The translations under genes were made by a program, and so were the position numbers. The notes under the pieces are model-generated. The model had not been told where the DNA came from and made no database searches. It saw nothing but the letters and a program-made list of their open reading frames with translations. Positions 36,919 to 49,230 of a stretch of 64,000 bases of DNA are shown one piece after another (position 1 is the stretch's first letter; each line of letters starts with the position of its first letter). The DNA is from Pagrus major (taxonomy: Eukaryota > Chordata > Actinopteri > Spariformes > Sparidae). The stretch lies in NCBI RefSeq assembly GCF_040436345.1, contig NC_133235.1, positions 17,446,660 to 17,510,659 on the forward strand. The letters are read 5' to 3'.

Positions 36919-37819
36919 ATCACGTTAGCTTAAATTTAGTGTGCTGTTTCTGAATAAATAAAGTTTATACAGTACAGTAAATATAGTAAAATGCATTAAT
37001 TTATAAAAAAAAAATTAAAAAAACACAAAACCGTGACCGACATTTAAGTTTAGCCTGAAGACAAATTACATAAAAATGATACTTTATGTTTTTTGTCTTT
37101 AGGTGTTAAAACAGAAATAACCAGCAGTCACAGACATCATACAGTGAGGCTTAATGGCCAAGACACAGGTAGAAACAGACGGTACTAACATTTAGGTTAA
37201 GGGTCTACTGGTTAAAGTTTTTAATAGCTCACATATTACATTTTCTCCATACGTATCTGTCACGTGTAGATCGACTAAAACGTGAAGATAGATGGAGCAG
37301 CATGTTGGTCAAAGCTGAAACGTGAGTCGAACTGACACCGCCGACTTTGGCAAATGTTAATGAACGATAAGCAAGACATGTGTCACAAGAAACCTGATGA
37401 TCAGCAGCCCTGTCAAATAACGTATAATTCATCTTTTAGTAGACATTTCTGTTTCAACTCAGGTTAGATGGTAAAAGCAACACAATTTTGTCTTTCAGGG
37501 GGAACTGAACGAGAGTCCCACAACAGAGTGTAATAACTTTCACTTTTGCTCAAACATTTTTTCAGCAGCTCACCTGTATTGTCTCCCCATGATCTGTGGT
37601 AAACCCTCTGGATCTATCATTTAGTTGTAGAGGCCTCAGGGGAAGACAACAGGTATATTCCTTGTGGGGAAGTTTTCTTGTGGTAAAACCATTTTAAGAC
37701 CATCATCTTCGTTTAATCTCACAAGAAGCAGTGAGCTGTGAGCACCCCTGGATACCTAGATTCATGGGATAAGATATATTCAAAGCGTAGAAGAATTAGT
37801 CTTTCACACGGGGAAAGCT

Positions 37820-37843
37820 CTGCTGCTGCTGCTGCTGCTGCTG
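37820..37843. repeat. CTG trinucleotide array
   Basis: Eight uninterrupted CTG units in non-coding DNA about 2.6 kb upstream of the lysyl oxidase start codon. Confidence 0.95.
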
Positions 37844-40417
37844 TAGGTGTACCAAGAAAACAACCAGAAACTTTATTTTATTTCCAAGCATTTCTAATTT
37901 ACAGTACAGATTAGTTTATGTGGCAACATTTGTTGTGATTTGTTTACTTTCAGGTCAGACACACAAGAAAGACTCAATTCAACGTCAATACTTACTGGCT
38001 AAATTTTGTGGGTTACATGTCCTGCTCGGGAAGTCTTGTGCCAAACCAGTCCCGAGGATCTGCGGCTCTTATAAATCTGGACTGCAGCAGGGAGCAGGGC
38101 GGGGCTGGACTTTGGACCAGGCGAAGGTTTCTGTGGATAATAATAGAAAAACATGTGGTCTCACCATCCTGATGCCCTATTTGGCACTTCGTCTGAGAGG
38201 TGTCAGATACCGAAGTCTGCAACACTCCTCTGTAGATCAGTATTTACGGCCTGTCTTATCCTGTTTGTGATCAAACAACCAAAGATCCTTAACGGTAAAA
38301 AAGATAATAGTAATGTAATAATGGTCTTTATATGTGAAAGCCACATTGAAGAATGTTAGAAGAGTTAAATAGGCAAGAGGCTGCACATCAAAAAGTTTAA
38401 TAACTCCACAAATTGCATACGTTAAAGCAACATCTTGTAGAAATTGTCATTTTGTGAGATTTGCAACACCACTGTCGTAAATACAAATCCCAGGTCTGTA
38501 ACAATCTGTCAGATGTAATGTAGGTGCTAACTACAAACAAAACTCATTACGTCATAACAATGTTATGTGTTGAAAACTATATGTTGAAGTAAACATTTAT
38601 GTAACACTGTGATCCTACCCTCTCACTGAAGTTACAGTTACGAAACAAGTGACAGGGGGGCGGAGTGGCTGAGACACCATTACCCTATTTTCGGGGTGGT
38701 GCTACTCTTCCCCACAAAGTCTAACCACAGTAACTCCGCTAACAATGAAACTGAGAAAAATGGCTTCAGAGTTTTTTGACTGTCGAGCCAAATGCATTAT
38801 GGGTCGAACAGTGATTGTGTTCTTATGAAATATGTATTCTTCAAGTCATTTTCATGTCTTAAAAATCACGACCAATTATTTGACCTATGACTCTAAACTG
38901 TAGATACTGCAATCTGTCTTTGTATTACCTGAAAAGATATATAGGTGGTGCAAAGACAAAGTGCAGTAACTACAATCTTCCTCTTGTTGTCTTCCTGAGA
39001 AAATTTAAATCTATTTACTTTTTATTACATCATATCCGTGTTTAATTGTTTCAATGTTTGCATGTTTAAAAAGGTGAAATAGATGAGTATTTAAGAAAAA
39101 GTCAAACAACCCTCTTGTAGTATTTTGTAAGTTTAACCTATTAAGATGGCTTGATATATTTAGTGTCATTGTAAAATTTATGTAACGCTATTTTAAAAAT
39201 GATATACTCTCATATAATCTAGACAGCTGCTGCAGACCGCAGTAACTGCAGTAAAGCTCAGAAAAACCAAGGCAGACCACAATATCTTCACTTACTGCAG
39301 TCTGCACTGGTTTTTGGTTGGATTTTATAGGTACTGCAATTTTGACATTGCTTTTTCTCTACGATAGAGCAAAACTGAACTTAGAAATGTTAAATAAAAC
39401 ACACATTTAAGAGTTCAGTTTATGAATTAAGAACTAAAATGGTTTAAATAGATACATAAATATAAAGTACCTTTAATTCCTTTTGCTTTGACAGAGGAAA
39501 AGAATGTTTGCATATTGTAAAAATATATATATATTAAAGCAGGTCTTAATCTTACTAAATGTACTGCTATGAATATGGAATAAAGCCAAAATAATTATGA
39601 AGTTAAAAATAAATTCGAACAAATTCAGGAAGTACCATCAACAATAAAATAAAAGCTTTCTCCGTCATTGATCTGGAGCTGCAGACTGTCTCAGGATGAT
39701 GCTGGATGTTAAAAGGCTCCTGCAGCATCAGTAGTTTGACACATAGACGCAGCCTGCCGCCATGTGGTGGAGGTTCAGTGCCGCAGGAGGACATGAGGCC
39801 GTGTGGTGAAGCCTCTCCAAACTTGTTGCACAATGTTGGTAGATTTGGTGCAAAACTACTCTCTGATATCTGCTCATTAATGTTGATGAACTGATCGTCT
39901 GTGGCGCTTAAATGACATGGTAACAAAGGTTTTCTAATGACTTTTAGTCAAGTATTTCTTCCACAGTTTTATTCTAAGATTGTTGAGAGTTGAATTGTTT
40001 TTTTTATTTCAACAAACCTTTGTTTTCTCTTCCACTGGGCTCACTGGTTCTGGAAAATCACCAGATTGAACGGTAACATTTCGATGACTTCAGTTCACAC
40101 CCGTGCGTAAAGTTTACTCGGCAAACCTCCTCGTCTAACTCTTGTGTAACAGAAGTTCACCACGGCGAGGCATGGGTTAAATGTTCTTGCTAGAAAGTTT
40201 GACTTGCCTGAATTCGATAAATGACCAGAAAAAAAGTCTCCAGCCCTCCTCTCCTTCCACTTGCCAGTCCTCCAAAGAACTGATATGTGGTTGTGTGAGC
40301 GCGCTCCTGCTTTTCATCCACTTCCCACAAAGACACAACATCTGTGCGCATTGTTCATCTCATGATCTGATTTATCACTGACTTACAGGAGGGATTTATT
40401 TTTCTAGTTTTACTGCC

Positions 40418-43400
40418 ATGGCAAAATGGTCACTTTTATTTTTATACTTTTTCCAGGGACCATTTCCCTTCATCTTTGGGCAGCAGCAGCAGCGCACAGC
40501 TGGCTCCTGGCGGCACCGGATCCAGTGGGAGAACAACGGGCAGGTTTATAGTTTAATGAGCACTGGGTTAGAGTACCAGGCTCCGGTTCGGTCCAGAAGC
40601 CAGTCGAGGGTTTATGTGAGCAACAGGAGGGATGGCACCAGGAGCCAGATGGCAGGAGCGCACAGATCAGCGACGCTTGTTAGACCTGGACAGGCTGTAG
40701 ATCCAGGATCTATCGCTGGTAGACAGTCTGTGCCTTTTAATGGTCGTGCGTCGGGGACCAGACAGCATACTGAGCGTTTTTACAGTCATCCAGGCGCACG
40801 ACGCTTTAACCCAGAACACACCAACACCATCAACGCCTCTGCACCGGGGAGTTTGACAGATTTCCCAGGCAGAAGAGGTGCGACTGGGGGTGCGACTGCG
40901 CTGTACACCAGAGGAGGAGAACCAGCAGGGCCCGGTGCGCAATATCAACAATTACGCGCGGGGCCAGAGGCGATATCTGTCTCCAGGCAGACGGATCACT
41001 CCATCCCAGCACTTCCAGCAACTCTGGAGAGGGAACCTGAGGTTCCCTCTCCATTCCCTGCTGCACCCAGTGAGGATGTTTCAAACGAGGCAGCCGGTAA
41101 TGGAGAGGACATGGTTAACGACGACCCTCGAAACCCGCTTAAAAACCACAGGAATTCTGTTCTCTACAACTCCTATCCCACAAGAGGGAGGTCAGTGGCC
41201 CGCACGCGCCGTCCGCCCAGCACAGGACATGGAACAAGATATTTCCAAAATGGTAAGTGTCCTTATCATGTGGAAGTGTTAAGCCTTCTTAATTGGCATG
41301 GATTTAAATGAGCTCCAGTGGGTTCCTCAATTTGGATTAAACCAGTGTAAATAATCATCCATTACATAGAAAATACCTTTTTAATCTGCTGTTTTTATGA
41401 ATATTACAAATCCAGACTCATATCTCACTAACTGAAAGGGGAAAAAATGAATAACAAGGAGGTAAAATATCTCTTTTTTTTTTGGGCTTTGGATCCCTGG
41501 CTGACAGCTCAGGAATGTAAAATACTTTGAACTCTGCCAAAAAACACAAACAGCTGCTCTATTTCAGTGAATTGTTCTCAGACTGAATAAACTGTCAGAA
41601 TTAAGATGTCAAAATCATAAAAAAAAAATTTAAAAAAATAAACTTGGATTGTCCCTTTAATCTCCTCTCCCAGGACTGCCAGACTTGGTGCCAGACCCGT
41701 ATGCCATCCAAGCAGGTGCTTATGTCCAGCGCATGCAGATGTACGCCCTCCGCTGTGCTGCTGAAGAGAACTGTCTCGCCAGGTAATCGATGGTGCCAGA
41801 AGTGATTCATGTCTTCAGCACGCAGACACTGAAACACACACACATTCTCTCACACACTCTCACACACAGGTATTTCCTTTGTTTGTACAGCTCATTGAAG
41901 GTTAATTTCACTTGTTTTAGCCCCACTTCTGGTTGTTTTAGGATAACTTTAAACCACGTCTGTCAAACTTTCAATGTGGCAGGATAACTGAGTTGCAAAA
42001 CCTGTTTGATCTTATAATAGAGCACTGATTCTCCGACATGATGTCCTGCCAACACATAAATGTTCTGGGTTGGTTTTCCTAAAAGCATTCAGCATGATGG
42101 AACAAACCCTCTGCACTCCGTTACTTTTAAGACAACTAACCCTGGGAGCTCAGCCAGTCGCACTTTCCAACGCAGCTTACGCCCGTTTCACTTCTGATCC
42201 ATCTAAGGTCGGCGTATGGACCCGCTGTCAGAGACATCGACTTCAGAGTCCTCCTGCGGTTCCCCCAGAAAGTGAAGAACCAAGGCACCACCGACTTCCT
42301 CCCTGTCAAGCCGAGATATCAGTGGGACTGGCACAGCTGTCACCAGTGAGTTTACTCAGCCTGCAAGTGTAATGACCTCACATCGTTTAAATGTTATGGT
42401 TGGCTCCATTCAGCTCTGATACGAAAATAGTAACAAGCTTTCATTTTCTGTCCATCAGACACTACCACAGCATGGACGCCTTCAGTAACTACGACCTGCT
42501 TGACGTCGTCACCGGACGTAAAGTGGCCGAGGGACACAAGGCCAGTTTTTGCCTGGAGGACACGGGCTGTGACCCTGGATTCAGGCGACGCTACGCCTGT
42601 ACATCTCATACACAGGTAGATAAACACTTATACCAACACAGTGTCATGGCAGTTTGTAAAATTGTCTCGAAATGTAATCTACGTTTTCGTGCCACTACAA
42701 CGTTTCATTGACTGAGTGAATCACAACATTTATGAACCACGCTGTTGGGTTTAGGCAACAAAAGCACTTTTAAAAGAAGGTTTAAAAGAAAGATCAAGAT
42801 TCTAATGCAAGTCAGTTTTTTGAAATACAGATGAAATTGAATCTTTAGGATACGTGTACATTGACACAAATTTTCCATTTTAAACTCATGTTGAGTGTGT
42901 GGGCAATTCGTGCTCATGCACTCGAATCCTTTAGATTCATTTTCATTATTTCTCGAACTGGGTTGCTTCTGTAGTACGTAAAGTACCTGTTCTTTTGCAA
43001 GAGAGACCCAGAAATGAGGAATCAGCAGCAACCATAGACATTTTTGTTCTAAATACATTCAAAGTTAAAATTTCAAAATCACCACGTGGAATGGGTTATA
43101 AGGTAAAAAGTCCTGGAAGTCAGTCTTTCCAGCTCTGGTATTCATCTGTAGGGGATTGAGTCTTGATCCAGGATCATCATTCATATCACAGTCCTGAATA
43201 CGTATCTCATGAAAACCGGACATTTCAGCACTCACTCAGCAGCTTGTAAAATGCATGCAGGAAAAATAAGAGATAATAGGCAACCATCTTTACAGCTTAT
43301 ATGATTAGAAATAAACAACAACAGAAGAACATGACTCACACCAGATGTCTGCCTCATCTTTGACTATGTTTGTATTGAATTTCATGGAAGAGCGACTCCT

Positions 43401-45067
43401 TAGTCAGAACAAATCGTGTATTTTTGTTGCTGTCCACCTGCCTGGTGTTGGTTTTTTTCTCACCTTATAAGGCCTCTTATACAAAATGCAGAGAGATGGT
43501 GTCATATAGAACTGTGATACCAGTTGGTCCTGGATGAGGGCTGGAATTAGTCATTCTTGAGGTCTGGTCTGGTGAACAGTATCATAAACTTTGGAGAGAG
43601 ACTTACTGAAACACCTTTAGCAGCTGACCTTTAATGTATAATGTAGTGTTTAAACTGTTAGGTAGTAAACAAAATGTCCACACAGTTTTGGTACTTGTGA
43701 GAGACAGATTTCTCCTGATTAAAATCCCGATTTTTGGTCTGTGGTTTGTGTGTTTCCTACTCTTTCTACAGATCCTACCTGCTCAGTCAACGTCAGGTCT
43801 TTCAAACTCCACATTTCTAGTTTTTAATGCAGACATTCTGTGTAAAAACCTGCAAGCTGAGATTATCAGACTTTTTCAGACTTGTCAAACCTCCCCCAGA
43901 GTCACATAAAAAAAATTAAACAACTGTTTTCATAGGTTGTGTCATACTTCCTGTGACTAGTAATTTGTCTTTGACATGTAAAATTGGCGGAGCACCCCTT
44001 CGAACGACGATTTAGGAGTTCTGATTAAAATCTCCACAAGAAAAATATAAAACGAAGGGACTTTTATCTTCAATAATTCAATCACGATCAGCACGCCAAC
44101 TTAACTAAATTTAGTCGACCATTTTGGACCACTTCGCATGTCACACAGTAGATTAGCATCTGTTTGTGTAGTTCAAAGTTTCTGCAGATATTTTTATTCT
44201 TTTTTGTTTAGTCAAACAATACTTAGTGTACTTAGCGGGGTTCTGAGCTGCAATTACTTTTGTTGTAGAGTCTTCTGCAAATCCTCCAGATCCGCTTCTG
44301 AGAACTGTTTTTCTAACAAAAACTCCAGTGTATGCCAACAAAGGAAAAACATCCTGAGGACATGGGAATATTTATTATATCTGTTGTCTGGGCTCTGTGA
44401 TTCTGGCTTTGCACGGCTTAGCGCCGGTTTCTTGTAACAGCTTTGCTTCCAAAGAACTGTTTGTATAACTTAAACTCAAATCTGGCTCATTTGCTGCGCT
44501 TGTAGGAAAATAGTAGTCAGTCGTCTAAAGAGTCAAAGCATTAAACCAAACTGTGGGGGGTTTCTGGATGTGTTCTCAGGGACTGAGTCCAGGATGTCAT
44601 GACATCTACGCTGCCAACATCGACTGCCAGTGGATCGACATCACCGACGTTCCTCCAGGAAACTATATCTTGAAGGTGTCACATTATTTTTTTTCTCAGC
44701 TTCTCTCTCAACATGGAGATATAACTAACCTGCAGCGCTGCTCACACACTGTGTTTATTTGTCATTATTTTTTCCAGGTTACTGTCAATCCCAATTTCCA
44801 CGTCCTGGAATCAGACTTCACCAACAACGTAGTGAGATGTGATATCATATACACAGGAGTCTACGTCCAGACACGCAACTGTCGAGTAACAAGGTACCGT
44901 ACCAGTGTTTCTGTTGCATGTGGTGTGCTTTCATTTTGATTATTTTAAACATATCTATCCTTTATTTTATTTTTAAACTTAAAATTGATTGGTTGGATAA
45001 GTCTTATGTGTTTACAAATTGGATGCCTGTATTTTCATCTCTTCTGTTTTCATATTTCAGAGGTTGA
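40418..45067 (+). CDS. loxl5: lysyl oxidase, LOX/LOXL5 type
   Basis: Seven coding exons join in frame: 40418-41252, 41674-41782, 42208-42345, 42459-42615, 44580-44675, 44778-44893, 45061-45067, giving 485 aa. The enzyme oxidises lysines of collagen and elastin to allysine for cross-linking outside the cell. The start ATG lies in gccATGg. Residues 1-22 form a signal peptide, and [11 protein letters not shown] opens a long arginine-rich propeptide with one NAS sequon. MVNDDP (232-237) aligns with the BMP1 site MVG/DDP of LOX, P1 being N instead of G. The catalytic domain carries the copper histidines in WHSCHQHYHS (H360, H362, H364), K388 (EGHK) and Y423 (CHDIY), the pair that forms the LTQ cofactor. 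The tail is RNCRVTRG, with the last two residues from a tiny exon. LOX itself is the alternative; LOXL5 is preferred from the 19p13-like neighbourhood. Confidence 0.88.
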
Positions 45068-45211
45068 AATCTCCCTTTTCAAGAGCTATCTGCAGCAAAC
45101 ATCTCACCTTGTACTGTACGGCAACATCAACTCTATGACAAACAAAAGGGGAATTGGTAAAGGGTTTGACTACAACTGTGTGCTACATAGTCTGGTGCTG
45201 CATTAACTGGA

Positions 45212-45217
45212 AATAAA
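45212..45217 (+). terminator. proximal poly(A) signal of the lysyl oxidase gene
   Basis: AATAAA 145 bp after the stop codon. Another at 46809-46814 may serve a longer 3'UTR. Confidence 0.4.
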
Positions 45218-48104
45218 TGCCAACGTTTACACCAATTTTGTACATTAACTGGTGACCTGAGATCATCAAATTTACTTGATTTCTACAAATGTGCCATGAC
45301 TCATAAGAAAAAGATATCCTGTTTTGCCTTAAAATACTTGTACTGTCTTCATATACATTTATTTCTTGAATGCTGGTTTACTGCTTGAAATGTGTTTTGT
45401 TTTCTGCTTTGTGTTATGTGCACATTAATAGTTTTTACAGCTGATGTAAAGGATAAGATATTCAATATCTTTGTTATTGTCAACAAATCCCATGATTAGA
45501 CCTAAACCAGAGATATGTTAATCTGTCTCTTGATACTTTTCTATACCCGCCTCCCAATCCCACGCTTGTTGATTACTACCGAAGACAAAAATCTTCAAAA
45601 ACAGATGACAAATCTATAGTTTCATTTAAAAAAAAAAAAAAAGAAGAAGAAATAATTATATTTATTTTTAACAGCTGGACTTTGTAGTTTTGTAGACAAT
45701 GTTCCTCAAAACAGGAGTTTGGATGCACAAGTATTTATGGTAGTTGAACGTACTACAAGTAACTTTTAAAGTGATAATTAGGGTCTTTTTGTGTGGGGAT
45801 GTATGAGGTACTGATCCCTAGTCACTGTGTTACCTGCAGTAGGTGACGATATAAATATATATTATATTACCCCGCATATCAGCTGTTTGGGTCGGACTTT
45901 CAGCAGCTGTTTGACGACAATGTAAAGCACCAAAAATGTTCAAAATATAGCATACACCTAAAAAGATATATACTTTTATATGTGGGACTTCTTTTACGTG
46001 GCTAAAGTACATCTTGCTGTCAAAATTCAGCTCAGAGGGCAGAACTTCATAAATTCAAAACTTAAAAAGTATTCGGAGTACAGCTATAGGATTTTGCAAG
46101 GTCTTATACATTTTTTCAAGAAAATACATGACATGAACTGGTAGGTCCTGGGTGAGCTGGTATGGAATGACCCGATCAGTATTACTATATAAAAGAATCT
46201 CTTAGCTATAAGCGTACATGTATCGACCATATTCATTTTACAGTTGTTAATCTTACATAGTCACAGTTACATACATTATGTCATCACCATGCATCCTGCA
46301 AACAACTTTAAAAAAGATATAATCGATTACCATCTCTATGACGAGGCAGAGATGCTCATACAACAATGAAATTGTGCTTGAAGCTGCTTTAAGTGAAAAA
46401 AAAAGCCACAGTGTGAATATTCATGATAAAGAGGGAACCAGCGAATTATTATGTGTCTCGCAATAATTTTTGACATCAAAGGAGCTCTTGGGCACCAGGG
46501 AATAAGATATATCAGGCTTTGAATACGAAGACAACACGTGTGAGTGGGATTAATTCATTGCTGGTTTTGTCTTTTCATGGGATTTCAACAAGAAAATTAG
46601 AGAATATCTCTGTCTTATCCTTATTAGCAAACTGCAAATGTCTCATTTTCTGTTGAATAGAGAGGGTTCATGTTGGAGTATGCTTTTACAGATGTGTGCT
46701 TGTGTTTAAAAGAGTGAATGAAAATGTGGAAACTTTAATGTAAAACTGTTAATTTTGCTAAAACAATGGAAACCTTATTATATTCTGTTGGTATGTTGGA
46801 TTCAATGCAATAAAGATGTTGAGGAGAGAGGAGTTTATTGTTATAACAGTTCTTCCAGCTTCTTTTTTGAATGATTACCACCGGCTCCAGCTTAATCTTC
46901 GCTTCATTTATTGATCTCTGAGGATTTTTTTTCTGGATGGTAGCTGCACGCACATTTCATGATAATACTGCCAAGGACCATTCAAAAATAGATTATTTTA
47001 ACAGTTTTAAATTTAGTGGACAAAAGTGGCTTGTTTAATCAGTATCCTGTCCTCGTCCCGCTGAATGGAGGAGCTTTACTTTGACTGATGAGGCCGATTG
47101 TGGCCTCAGAGTCAAACAGCCCTGCAGGCAGACGCTGGCGGCATGTTTGCTGACAGGCCTCTGTGAAGACACAGCCCGCAGGATCTTATACAGCCGTGCC
47201 ATATCTACTAAAACACAGCCAGAGCACGATGAATGGAGGCCTTTTCTCACTCTCTCCTCCTGTGTGCATGTAAAGAAATGTGTCTCACAGCTGCTTTAAA
47301 AGACTCCTTCCTGGCCCAGAATTCATCGCCTCACAGCTTCATTCACATCCATCGAGGACTTTATAGGACGACAGGCGTCTTAATAGCACTGAGATGATTT
47401 GTCTGAGTGGGAGGATTGACACAACTCGCCAGAGATTCATTCAAAGAGGTTTTCACCAAGGACAAATGTGTTTTTGCAGCAAGCACTAGACTGTTTCAAA
47501 CAGCCAAAGAATGACAAGAGAAATGCTAAACATGCATAGGTTGTATTCACTCTGGAGTGGGTAGAGCTTCACCTGATTCAAAGATGTGTTCACCTCGAAC
47601 AAATCACTCTCTTAAACAAGCTTTATATATATCATGAGGCGGTTTTGACTGATGTACTGGAAAACATGCAGGTTCCAGACAATGTATGCACTGTTAAATG
47701 CACAGATGTCAGGTATTTACAACGAAACAGAGCTCAGTCTCAGCTTAAGAGAGCAGCGAACCGGGGAGATTAAGCACAATTTAAATGGTTTACGTTGGAA
47801 GTCGCCGAGGTGCTTCCCTGCCAGAATAGATTGTCTATGTTATTGAGAGTGTCTGGAAAACTCCCATTCAGTCGACTCTGTTCCTGTCTGTCTTGGAATT
47901 TTCAGGACAATATTTACAGACAGTTACTATTTCAGCAAAGGATCGCTGAACAGAAGTCTAGATCTGAACACAGTACAACAAGTCAAGAGCATTGGAAGTA
48001 GCTCTGTGAGGCTGTGAGGCTGTAACAGACACAGAGCTGTACGCAAGCATACTCACAGAAACAATATCGATAGGCTGATTCTAAGCACATGTTCACATCT
48101 CACT

Positions 48105-49230
48105 TTTCGCATGTTAGCATGCTAACATTTGCTAATTAGCACTAAAAAAACGGCTGAGGTTTTCTTGGAGATGTCATTAATTTTACAGGTCATAAACCAA
48201 AGTATAGAGTGCTGCAGACACGAGTTCTCAAACCCTGAAATCAGTTAAAATTTGTATCACTTACAGTTCCCTCATATGGACATCAGTGGGTCTTCTGAAT
48301 GGGTTTTTGATTAGATGCTTGAAATAGGGTCTGTAGTCAACAAAAACATAGGGGGCAGCATATCACCAAAGTGACCAACAACTGCTCCTTGTTAGCAGCT
48401 ATCCTTGGCTCTAGCTAGCTACCGTTCGCAAATTAGCTCATGGAGCCCAGCTACCCTTGAGTTTGTCTGGACCGATCACAGAGGGAGTCACCACGGGCAA
48501 CGGGGCTCAGCTCAACTGGAATTGGCGACCTGACGTGAGAGAGAACTGGGACTAAACATAACCTCTGAGACTGTTGGAGGTCGGTTCAACAATGGGGGAA
48601 ACTGCATGAAGGTGATACAGCGACCAGGACTTTGACTTCAGGGACGACAAGGCACGGCAGGCGGGGACAGATTGGCGTCAGCATCAGGTGAAAATGTTGT
48701 CTAGAGCTGGAATATTTTCACATCTTACTCTGAGTTGAGGATTTCTTTTAACCGACCAAGAGGTGATTGTGGCAAGAAAAACCAAGACTGGTTTGGTGAG
48801 TTTTATTTAGTTTAGGTTGAGTTTGAATGAAGTGTATTTTACGATGAGTCAACAAGACAGTTAAGCTCGTCTGAGTATGGTGAAAGAGAGAAACTTGCAT
48901 TCAGTAGTTGTACTTTTCTGTTTAGTGAGGAAAACACAAGTAAGAGTGTTTCATTTCTTGGCATATTGAGAGATTATTTTGTAATTTATTACGCAAACAG
49001 CTGGCAAGTGGTATTGCAGACAGGACAGGCTGGGGCTAGCTGGTTAGCATGCTAACTTCAGTAGACATCTCTACAACACAGTACATAGCACACTTTGACG
49101 TTACATCAAAACTGTTGTTTCTTCACATTCTGTTGATAATGTCAGTTCATTTTTTGAATGTTTTAAACAAAAATTCTGGCTATTTCTTACACAGTGCACC
49201 TTCTTACACAGTATATATCAGTGAACATTT
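48105..49230. mobile_element. decayed non-autonomous transposon(s)
   Basis: Contains GTTAGCATGCTAAC-type cores at 48113 and 49043, a gctagctagctac segment, and an edge reading ttcttacacagtgcacc at about 49187-49203. All are recurrent in fish repeat families. The left end and target duplication could not be defined. Sequence at 51514-51640 shares features (aaggtgtaattagtaagaa, agggggcaccat) and is probably a related copy. Confidence 0.4.

Larger units (their letters stand above)
32874..40417. other. intergenic region between nmrk2 and the lysyl oxidase
   Basis: No exon is recognised. It contains the nmrk2 3'-repeat copy, a candidate regulatory block at 34.7-34.95 kb, four MITE-like units at 35.1-36.9 kb and a CTG array at 37.8 kb. 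The 116-codon open frame near 37.9-38.3 kb has no recognisable motif. Confidence 0.45.

Noticed and set aside
37920-38270. 116-codon open frame
   Set aside because: No homology recognised, no splice or promoter context; composition like the surrounding non-coding DNA.
40667-41282. Additional open frames on both strands within lysyl oxidase exon 1
   Set aside because: They are shadows of a GC-rich coding exon; only the LOX frame has a signal peptide and continues through correct splice sites.
42174-42207. Alternative acceptor aacgcag for lysyl oxidase exon 3
   Set aside because: Using it brings an in-frame TGA within a few codons; the acceptor at 42207 restores the LOX sequence RSAY.
44665-44673. 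Tyrosine of NYILK considered as the LTQ partner
   Set aside because: Spacing from K388 is wrong; counting from human K320/Y355 (35 residues) points to Y423 in CHDIY.
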